Origin: Eretmocerus hayati
Taxonomy: Eukaryota > Arthropoda > Insecta > Hymenoptera > Aphelinidae
Direction of reading: 5' to 3'
Assembly (NCBI GenBank): GCA_029851415.1
Contig: CM056742.1
Location: 153,455,121-153,519,120 of the forward strand
DNA: 64,000 nt
In this document: piece by piece, positions 37,301-49,300 of the stretch
How the letters are laid out: each line of letters begins with the position of its first letter
Numbering within the stretch: the stretch's first letter is position 1
Translations under genes and position numbers: made by a program
Notes under the pieces: generated by a model
Told to the model about the DNA's origin: nothing
Database searches by the model: none
What the model saw: only the letters and a program-made list of their open reading frames with translations

Positions 37301-40300
37301 ATGAACACCATTATGCGAATTTTCAAATGCACGATGACATTAACGAGTGGTTCATTCGAGCAAACTCACCGCAGTCCCTCCTTCCGTAACTGAAGCATTT
37401 GCTTCCCTTCACGAGCATATGTGAGATGTCGATGATCAGCGCAAGGATCACTCACATAAAGACCACCACGCACAAACCCGGCACAGAAACAGAAAAACAA
37501 CATTCAGCATAATTATTTTGAATCTTATTACTTTTGGAAACATATATTGTCATATGCAAAATGAGCAAATGGGGACCTGTCCCCCCGCTCTCAATAAATA
37601 TATCAATCAATCAATCAATCAATCTTTGATACTCATAATTCTGACCAATTGCTATTCACGCCGAATTCTTTTATTGCGAAAGATCTATGAGCAAAAGAAC
37701 ATTATAACAGCATTTGCCTCAACCCACCATCAATCACGCATTTCTAACATTCGAATTGGGTTTTCTTGGTGAATGTAGGATGAAAAACGGCAAAATGAAG
37801 ATTCAGAAGAATTTTTGGTTTTCCTCTTTTTCTCGTGATCTATGGTCTAGGTTTTCCTTACAATATTTGCATGGAAGCATAAATGAAGATTTGTCAGATT
37901 TCAACTTATTTTTCCGATGTTTTGGTAAAAAAAAAGCACTCTTAAATCTGTAATTTCTGTTTGTCTGTAGGAGGTCCTGGCAGCGGGAAGGTGACACATT
38001 GTGACAACTTAACCCAAGAGAAAAAGGGTATAGTTCACATCAACATGACGGACCTTTTGCAACAGTATGCCCTGGGTAACGGTGAGTCAACGTCAACCTT
38101 GTATTCCAGAAACTCTTCATTTGCATTTTATGATTTGATTATAGCTATAGTAATTACTCAAACTATAACCGAAAAACCCTCCAATAAATCAAGAAATTCC
38201 TTGAGTTGGATGATATTATAGCAAGTATATAGCGAAATGATTACCTCAGAGACTAAGAAAAATCTAAGACTTCACACGAACTAATGTTGATGGAAGTATT
38301 AGGTCCATATGCTTCTATAGCCACTACAAAATCATTAGTTGGACAAATCGGCATTTAGAGTAATAGAAGTGGACAATAAGGGGTGAAAAAGTTTTAGATA
38401 AAATGACTCGGAAAACACAACTTGAGAAATAGTAGACTTCACATCGAGTTCATGAAGTCGTGGCTTGCCACTGGACAATTAGTTTTCGGCTCGAGCCTCA
38501 GGCGAGGGTCGAAATAATTGCTCGGAAGTATGGAACCTCATTTTATGGGTATCCCTTGCGAAAGTCATTTTATGAAATTTTGTAGGCACACAAGTATCGA
38601 AAAAATGCTCGAGTGTCCTGATATCCGATCAACGCTATGAAATTGATGAAATTTTTAAATTACAGAAATGCAGGACTTTGGATTGCTCAGCAGCAAAACG
38701 GTTACAGAGGTTCTCATGTTGGAAATGAAAATGTCTCTAGGGGCCAAAACGTTTCTCGTAAGCGGATATCCGAGAAATATGCGCGACGTCGTCGAGTACT
38801 CTGAAAAGGTGAGCAGCTTATGAACGCACATATAGAACACATTGATAATCACTCTCAATACTCGACTCTGTATAGAACTCATCATCATCACCCCGCACAT
38901 CCGAAACTTCCAACTCGATCGTCCTTCCGTTTCAGACACATATTATATATATGAAGGCACGTGCTAAGCCTATCGTAATAAGTATTAGTCGCGCCGCGTA
39001 AAAAATCGATACACCTGTGGGGTTGAATGTATTACTCGCTCACATTATCAAGTCACCTATATAACGTACTCGTATACATGTCACATCCACAAATGTCGAT
39101 AACAATGAGATTTCACAAGCTAGCGTAACCCGGAAACTATATATCGCGCCCTCTCACGCTATCCGAACTTTGAACTCTAGGATTTTTTTCACATATACAT
39201 TCATTATTTTCATTCCGTATCAAACGATGGATCTGCAGAGTGCTGGTTATTTCCCAATTTTCAGTTTGAATCTTGATCATTGAGTGACAAAATGAGAACG
39301 AAAACTTTTGGGAGTAGTCAGTAGGGAATGTCCCAGATCCTTACAAAAACAATTTCTTACATTGTAGAAAGCTCATACATAAATGTATGTATATGGGTGA
39401 TTTCGCGGTAAATTCACCTTAATAGGGAGTGAAAAAAGTCGTAGTTCATATATCTTATTCACTGTCCTTGAAATTACTTGATTTTCATTCACTTTCCGGT
39501 CTCCTTGGGATCAAAATTGAGAATGTACGATGGGGTATGACGGTGATGAATGATCTTGAGCTTATAGTGGTATACCCTCATCATCAACGCGATTGACTCT
39601 GTATGCTGAATCGCTGTTTGTTACATTCCATCGGTTGTCATGGAACATAATTTTTTGCATGTAACGAATAGTAACATTTTGACTACGAGCGCATCTCACA
39701 AATTTTGAGAGGTGTTCGCCTTCCCGACTTTTTGCTCCTAAATAATCACGATGATCCGAGAAATTACAGTAACTATCAATCGTATCAGAGCTAACCACTA
39801 TAGTTTAACATCATCGTTGGCTCAAATTAATATAATCGAGAACCCAGCTTGTGACTGTGGTTTTGAAAAACAAGACATTGAACATGTATTATGGCAATGT
39901 ATATCATACGATGATCAACGTAAGAAATTTATCAATAGTCTTCTCCGACTTGGATATCAATTACCTATGTGTACAAGCTTACTTGTATACCATCCAAAAG
40001 TAAAAGAATGTAATTTGATTTATGAATTCCTGAATGAATGTCATCTTAGAGTGTAAGAACAATATGTATCATTGATTTTATAATTTGTGTTGCCAATATA
40101 AACTTCCAACAGGAAGTTTGAAGTGCTAAATAAAAAAAAATAAATAAATAAATAATCACGATGGTTTTCTTATAGTATCCACGGTGATATTGAAAATATT
40201 TGAATGATACATCTCCTAGACGTAAAATCTCACAAATAAAATTACGATGAAAATATCAAATTTGAGATACAACTCAATTTCCGCATGGTATCGATCGTTT

Positions 40301-43300
40301 CCTCGAAAAATCGATATTCTTATGCAGATGACCTTTTGTATCTCCAAGTGTTTTCATCGCGTTGAACTTTTCATAAATAGCCTTAAGGGGATGTCAAAGT
40401 CGAATTTGTTCAATTGTGATCTTCAAAAGTTGATTGTGGGGGCAATATTCACTCAATTCACTCGATTCTTTTTCTAAACGATAGATCTGAAGCTGTAGCA
40501 GGGCTTCTTGGGAGCACTTTTTTGATTTATCTCTTAGATTACGTGGGAAAAATTAAATAAGTAGCGATTTGGAGTGTCGGTAAAGTGCAGATTTCTCAAT
40601 TCAATTGTAATCTTCAAAAGTTGATTGTGGAGGCTATATTCACTCAATTCACTCGTTTCTTTTCTTAACTGATAGATCTGAAGCTGTAGCAGGGCTTCTT
40701 GGAAGCACTTTTTTGATATATCTCGTAGATTTTGTAGAAATAATTAAATAAGTAAGGATTCGGAGTGTCGGTAAAAATTGACTTTCACATGTCCTTAAAT
40801 GAATGATCTGTATCCATATACTTTTCATGCAACGATCAGAGACACCACCACAAAATTATCGTTATCATAGGCTATCCCCTAAACATTTAAGAAAATGCTC
40901 GTTCCTCATTTTGACATTGATTGATCAAGATTCAAAATTCAAAAACCCCCCAAAAAATCGAAACCATGGGTATCAACTGCACCTGTGCCATAGCTAGGCA
41001 ATGTATTTTCAGCCTCGTGACAGCTCGATTTTTGTCAACCTTGTGAGTTTCACCATGAATAACCTTTTTGTCGCTTTCATTGCTGACATAGGGTCTCACA
41101 TGGCCTCCTGCCTTCATGTATAATCGCAGCCTGAAAGTCAGGTGCGCATATAACCCACCCAAGGCAAAGGTACCCTGGCACCAAACTTGTAAAGTATATA
41201 GAAAATTCAAAAAGACAGATTGATGCACCAGAAACTCTACTCACCGAATCCGCGACTAGAAAAATTCTACCTTTTCAAATTTTTTCAAATTTGGCATAAA
41301 ACATGCTCATCCGAGCCATTCTAGTGCGCTTCCAATATTGCACCCACCCAGGCCTGGGGCCCACCTTGAATTGACATAAGGAATCGCCCACAGTGTTCAA
41401 AGCGAGAAATTTGAACGGTGCTGATGATATATATGCTCTTAAGGCGTCTCTTGCGTGCATTATTATGTCGTGCATGAGCCGATAATATGGGCGGATGGAC
41501 AACACGTGCGTGATTAATAATTGACGACCTGTACGGGGAGTAGAGGTGGGGTCTGTCTTTGCGTTGGAATGGAAAGAGTAGAGCATTACAAGAGTATACA
41601 TAGTATGTTTTTTATACTGCTGGGAATATATAAGCATCAGGTGTATGCGGAATTTGTATCCCTATAATGTGACATTGATCATCGTTGAGCTGCCTGATGG
41701 AGCATTTGCGTGACCGCATTCGTTCATCGAATGACTTAGGGAATTTTCTCGAACTTGTACAATTCATTCGGTATTCCCTATAATATATACTTACTATCAA
41801 TTGAAAGTCATTGAAAAGTATATCGACAGAAGCGACTCGGAGAAGTTTGTGAAGCGGCGTATTGTTGCGTTCGAATCATTAGGACACACGTGGCTTTTTT
41901 TCCTTATGTTAAATTCATTTACAGAGTTTCCCTTGTTGTATACTAACTCTTACGCGACGGCCTTTTAGATTATTCATATTTACTTTAATTATCCAAGGCT
42001 TGAGTTAGAATTCAAGGAATCCACATCGATGCCTTCAATTGCACGTACGAGTTTTCGAAACTTCGACTTTATCAGATTTTTCCTTATATTTGATGGTTCA
42101 ACAAAAAAAAGGTGAGAATGAGTTTTTCGAATGAATTGCGAATCGCATTGTTTGTGAAAATCGATTAATTGGAAAAGACGATGACAACTTATTACCATAG
42201 AGTTAGTAAATAGTTAATCGCAACCGCTAAACAATTTCATCAAAAATTTAGGAGAATGGAACATACTTCTCAATCGCAATAAAACGTCGTATAATTGTTT
42301 CAGTCTATCAAATCCCACAGACAAATTCATAAATCGATCAACTTTTATCATCACAATTATCATTATACCATGTCAGTAAATTTCATCATCTTGGAATAAC
42401 CCGGCAAAAATCGACATTGACAAACATCTATAACAGTCGCAAGTCGATCGGCGTCTTCTTCATCGGATGACTTTCCATTTTTCTCGATATAATGGAGAAA
42501 AAAAAATCGATGAGCTTTGACATTGATTGTGACAAACTACTTACTTTACTCCTTTCGCAATGTAAAATACGACTCGCCAAATAAAAAGACGAATGATCGA
42601 GGGGGGGGGGGGGGGCACGTGCCTCACGATCCATCATAATTGTCCTTGGAAAGAGTATTACATTGCCCGATATTTAGCAGCAAAAACAGCACGTGTTTCC
42701 GGGCCAAAGTGCCAAAACACGATCAACTACGCACACGAGTTTGAGAATTAGATTAATAGGGCTGTTGGAAAAATTCGTACGAGGATCTCGACTCGAGCGA
42801 CCCACTGACCTACTCTGATCGTTGATTTGATAAAGGCTTTCCCAAATACACGTTTGTGACATCTGTTACATACGTAAACGTTGATGGTAATACTCATTTT
42901 TTTCGGTCATGTTTTGGTCAATGATCTATAAAAGTAACGGAGAAATTGTTGGGCTACATTTCTTAAATATTAGACCGAAGAGTTAGATTTACAAAATTCT
43001 AATCATAACAACTCTTGCAGATAAAATAGTCAACTCAGAACCCCCAAAACAAGTTAGAAGGAATTTTTGACAGCTAAAACCAAATTCTGCATTTTCAGTT
43101 AATAAATTTTTTTTTTCTTGTAGTCAATGAAATATGCATCAGACTCGAGATCAAACTAGTATCTACTTCAAATCCCCAAGATATAAAAATATTTTTGTGA
43201 TTCTTTCACCAAAAAAACCACTTTTTGTTGACCCTCTTTCTTGAGACCTCACTTCCGGGACTCGGAAATATTTTTTGACACGAACAATATCAATAACTAT

Positions 43301-46300
43301 AGTCAAATACGCTGCTAAAAGTGATTAGCAGAATGCTTTCTCACGGCGTTATATGATGGAAATTTTAACGAAAAAGAAAGTATCCTATATTTTGAGTTTT
43401 TCTTTCGAGGAAGCATTCCAGAGAGATTCGGGTCATCTGAAAGGAGGTTTTTCCAACAATATCTATTGTTTGATTAAGAGAAAATTTTGATATAGTCGGT
43501 TTAAAGATGATTAAACTGGAGTCCTTTGTGGAAATTCCCTTCCCCCGAAAAAATTTTCATATGAACAATGTTCTACGGATTTTATGAAATTTCGTATCAG
43601 CCAATCGATTCAGAATGGCGCATAAGTAAATCTTTAGATCATTAGAATTGAGATAAATAAGTCGTAAAGGATGATACGAGAGAAAAATGAATATTAATTC
43701 TAATTTTCTACTACTTTTTGAGTTATTCTTTTGAGGAAGCTTCTTATAGAGATTCAGGCCATCTAGACTGAGGTTTTTTTAGCAATATCCATCGTTTGGT
43801 TGAGACGGAATTACGATGCAGTGGGTTTGAGAAGGGTTAAAATGAAATTTTTTGTGAAAATTTTGATTTTTTCGGAAATTTGAGATTTGTGAAGACTCAA
43901 ATGAATTTCGGTATTAACCAATCGATAGATAATGCAGAAAAAACCATAGTTTAGGTCATTGAAATCAAGAAAAATGAGTCATAAAAGAAGGTACGAGGAA
44001 AAAATGAATATTAAGAAAAATTTCCCATTATTTTTTCAGTTATTCTTTAGAGGGAGCTTTTTAGAGAGATTTGGGCCTTCTAGTCTGAGGTTTTTTAAAC
44101 AATATCCATCGTTTGGTTGAGACGGAATTTCGATTTAGTGGGTTTAGAAAGGGTCAAAATGAAATTTTTGGTGGAAATTTTGATTTTTTCGAAAATTTGA
44201 AATCTGTGAAGATTTTATAAAATTTCGGTATTAACCAATCGTTAGATCTTGCAGAAAAAACCATAGTTTAGGTGACTCAATTCGTGGTGAGACCGTGTGA
44301 GAAAAAGATATTTTTGTGTTAAAAGTCGAAATTCGAGCACTTTTGCTTGAAAAAGCCCATGGATCAAATTTGACTGGGAGCCGAAAGCTGCCAAATCACT
44401 GGGCTCTCAGAAATTGGATTCTGTACAACTTGTAGAAAGCCAAAAATTGATATGCTGAACAGAGAAAGAGAAAGCGTGTCCGATAGAAAACAACACACAC
44501 ACACACACACATACACGGAAAAAGGGGTGCAAAGATGAGTCTCTGACGGGTTTGGAAGGGCATTAGGAGGAAAAGTGTTACCTACATTTGATAGATTTTG
44601 GCGAGAGGAAGAGAATGGTCTTTGGCTTTTTTAGATAAAAGGATTTTGTTGAATAATATGTTGGTTTCAATGAAAAATTTGATCAAATTTTCGTTGGGGT
44701 GAAAACAAAGCTTTCTCTTTAGAGAAAGCAAAAAATGACAAAAAAGTCAAAATTAGAAAATTGAAGATGTTCATTTTCTTCTATTTTTTCCAGAATGAGA
44801 GCATATAGTGATTTGATTCACAAGAAATGGGTTCCTAGGATTGCCACAGATTTTTCAGAATTTTTTCAGGTTTTTACTATGCGCTAAATAAAAGTTATCA
44901 CGAATGTCGGGTTTTCGTCATGTCGACTGTAGAGGACGAAATAAGTAAGAGGGTTAAATAGTGTCTGAATTTTTATAATTTCGTACTTTTCGTGGCGTAT
45001 GATCGTTGAATCGAGGTTGTCAAGCAATATCTATACGAACACTTCAAAATTTAAAAAGTCTCTAAAATGCGAAATGTATGGTGGTAAGTTATTTCTCACC
45101 ATTGATATTGATCGAAAGCCGTATAACCATCGAGTACCTATGGTTTTCCCGAAAAATTGAAGTGCAACGACCTCAATTGGACAACATCGGAAATTTCACC
45201 GATTAGACAGGTGTTATGTAGATGTTGAGTGAGATTTGCTAATTGGACATTCTCTTCAACTTCAAATTAGTCGAGAAATCCATACAAGTTAGATCTTTTA
45301 ATCACTCAGCATATATTCGAAAAAATTCCTCATAAAAGAAAATTCCCCGAATCTGGATTAAATCCATTGTTTTTTGCAAAAAACAAACTCACGGGGAGGT
45401 AAATCTGTTGACCCGATCGACTACCTTGTGACACTTAGTACTCATCAAAATACTCATTCATTTTATGGTCGATCGAACAGCTTCATCAAAGCACCAATGC
45501 TTTTTTAGCAGAAATCGAGGATCGAGTCCAAGCTTTTGAGCTCTATGTACTACAATAACTATAATAAGCGTCGAAAGTATAGTTGACGACTGTCCGCCGA
45601 TACTCATCGGTAGCACATAAAAATGGTACTTATAAGTACCATCTATAGATGCGCGTTTCGCGCACCCCGCCGAACAATAATTCTGCGCAAATCTGAAAAA
45701 TTTTGGTCCTTGGGCTGTAAATTATTAATTTTATCCTTATACCTCCAGAATCCGAATTCAGTCTCAGGATTCTGAGCAGCTACAGTGGGAGAAAAAAGCT
45801 TTTTCGGATTTGCACAGAATTCATGTCCCGTCAATGTACACACATTCCCCGTGGAATTTTGGACAGAGAGCGTCTCCATCTTGCAAAAGCTTTTATATCT
45901 AATTGGTAGATCTTGGCTTAGTTGTTGAGCGCAAAGTAAGACACCTCAATAACGCACGCACCAAGAGACTGGCTCCTTAGATCTCCGAACTCGTTAGAAT
46001 TGGGACTATCACAGGGCTTAGTACATCTTTTTTTTTTTAAAAAAAGAAGATTTCTTCAAAAAATTAGTCACATAAATTTCAATGCGAGTAGCATCAAAAT
46101 TTACCCGGGTACCGAGCGGATTAGCATATTTCTTATCAAGCTTATGTCTGCGAGGATATATTTTGGTAAGCTAGATGAAGGTTGAATAGCTTTTGACTTC
46201 GTTGGCTTTCATAATTTATGAACAACAATATTTGAAGCAATCCACATGGTGAGATATTTGAAGCAGAGAAAAATTGAGTTGGAAGCGTTCAGTAAAATTG

Positions 46301-49300
46301 AAGATTAAACGAACTTACCTGTAAGTGAAGTTCTATCTAAATTATATGAGTGCACTTGTTCGAAGATATAATGAGCGTCACCTGGCAACAAGTTGCGGTA
46401 CTACATTTACATCTAATTATATTTTCGAACAAGTAATGAAATATAATTTTCTGCTTAGACTGAGATGAATCTGCATGAAGGGGAAGAAAAAAGTTCCAAG
46501 ATTGAAAACATTTTAGAAAAAATCAGTATCCCACGCCAAATGCAGGGAATCTAGCTTCTGACAAAAGTATTGAGTGAGGCGGTAAATTGAACATGAGTAA
46601 ATATTGGACAATAAATGTATGGAGATTAAGAGAGTAGTACTAAGGGCCGTTGAGTCGTGGTCACAACAATTTATTCTACCGAAGTCGTACAAGACGATCT
46701 ACATTTTTTCATTGAGACTCGAGTCACGAGTTGAACAAACTCGTTTTCATATCAACTACGACTCCATCAACACTCATGCATTTAATCATAAATCCTATAT
46801 GAATTTACCATAATGTGATGGATAGATGATGGTAATTTTGATTCTCAACAGATTCAAATAGTGAATGGAGTCGTCCTCATTCAATGGAGACCAGAGAGGC
46901 TCGAGAAACAAATAGAGTACGGAGCGCAACTCGGCCACGTGATTATCGAGTTAGCCAGAATGGAGTTGCAGAATTTTTATAAAAATGTTATGCCAGTCGT
47001 AGATTATTTTGATCAAAGTGATATGTTAGTTGAGGTAAGAATGACTTTTTCTATTACTCCTGCATTTCACTGGAATTTTCATAAATCGATTGAAACCAAC
47101 AAACTAAAATCACAACTTCTATGTACTAATCATCATGTTGATCTGCCCATCATTGCAGATTTCACCCAAAAGATTTGGACTTGAAACTCTCACCATCTTG
47201 ATGATTTCATAGAATTCCCTGGATGCACTTCAAGGCCTCATAAAGATAGCACAGTTTACGATTCATGAATCATGAGTCATTTTAAAAAGCAACTCATAGC
47301 CCTAAATCAATTTGTACGATTCGAAATTTACAATCAAAGGTCTGACTTTGCTGTACGCGTATCTTGACATAACTATGAATTACCTTGCTTCGATGAGAAA
47401 TTAAGATATCTCTAACATTTCAATTCCATATAAGCCTCCTAGCATTGGAGATCAGAATCATTGGAGATCAGCTTACGTAGATCCTTGTAGAGAAAATCGT
47501 GGGTATAGGATATACTGAAAATGATCATTTCCATAGCTGTATCTCAAAGTAGAAGGCCCGTGGGATTATACTTATCCCTGATACTTACATTTCTCATAAA
47601 AATGAAGTAATTCCCAGAGTATCATCAAGATCGTTGTTTCACAAGGTTGGACCTCTGCTTGTTAGTTGGAACTTCCCGTATCATTTTAAGCCGGAAACCC
47701 TTCAGATCCTATGTCTGATGTCTCATGTAGGATGCATCCATCAATTCGAAATTATCACAAATTTTAACATTGATCCTTTCATATCGTTTTTGTACTTTTT
47801 TGTAATGGAGAGCCTCAATTGGTGTTTCGGGGGAGGGGGGTGGATTTGAAGGTAGTTATAAGAACTATTTGTTGAGAAAACCAACGGGGTAAATGTACCC
47901 AACATGCCCGCACATGCCAATTTCTAGAGTTGAAACAACGAAAACTTTTATGAAGTGAGTGATTTCAACCAATTCCAAACGGTTTCTGCATTTTCGAGAG
48001 AAATCAAAGTAAATTTCTACGTTTTTTGTTTGGATTACAAAAAATCGTCTTCAAGAAATTGATGCCAACAGTTTTGGTTGGACCAGTCTCAACATATTCA
48101 TTTGTAGTCTCAAGACGTACAAAAATCTTTCCCAAAGTTGCAGAACTCGTATCTAGAGCAGTTCTATCATAGAAATATCGATTTGAATCGTAAATTGTAA
48201 GGCTGTAAACAGTTTGCCCTGTTTCTTGAAATCCTGATTTTTCCCTCGCTATCCTCTTACCTCATTAAAGGCTCAAATAAGAGTTCCAGAATGATTTAAA
48301 AGTGGGCGTAAAACGCTATAAAACGAGCGAAGGAACGTCTCATTTACATGTTTACAAGCGTAGATGCCAACATTTTACAAGATCACCTTTTCTTGAGCTG
48401 CAATACACATTGAGGATATTTATTAGGGCAGGCTCTCGCAAGCTCGCGATAATCTCCTAGTGGAAGATAGGCCCTAATTAGTCAAAATTAAACTTACCGG
48501 AAATCACCATGAAGGTCTTCAAGCCTTAAAACGAGCTTAAGTATTATAAGTACACGCTAAAAATGTTGGAGAAGGCTAAACTTGTTGGCCAACATGGCAT
48601 AAGAAGGGGAGGGGGCATGATGGGTACAGTTGCCTAATCTCAATTAACAAAAGTGACACAGAGACGGTCAAACGATCTAAATAGCAGACATTTCAGCTAA
48701 ATGGCGAAAGAGATCCTGCAGTGGTATACGTGGACTTCCGAAGAACAGTTTTTCATATTCTTGGATTACCGGAGGATGATACGTCGTCGAACCGTCAAGC
48801 GCAGAATTCAATGGAAGCTGAGGTGAGCTTATTCTAAGTCCAATACCCTATTACTAATATTATTATTTTATACATCAGACATGCCCTTATTGTGAACAAA
48901 CCATTCTGTTTGATAGGTGGAAGTAGTACGAGATCAAAATGGAGTACAGACAAGTCCCGAACCAAAAATAGAACGGGCAGAAGAAGTCAAATCGACAAAA
49001 ACACCACCAGAAAGTCCTCCACCGGAAGAGACGATAACGAATCTCGATGAAGAAGAAATCATGCCGGCCAAGACTGCTGACATACCAAAAAAGAGACTGC
49101 CACCCATCGTTTGGGTTTTGGGTAAGGCTGACTAGTAAACCATGAATTTTCAATTCCAAGACTGTAAAAGATGACTTAGTTCCCACCAAATCTTGAATTA
49201 CTGATCGGAAGTCAATTGAAAACAAGTTTGAGTCTCAAATAGACAATGTCTCAAATATACTAATGTCTCAAATAGAAGTTGTAATTAAAATTTCGATCAA

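Noticed and set aside
43305..44733. Firm call as a Helitron
   Set aside because: A hairpin near the 3' end fits, but the 5' TC and 3' CTRR termini and insertion between A and T could not be shown.
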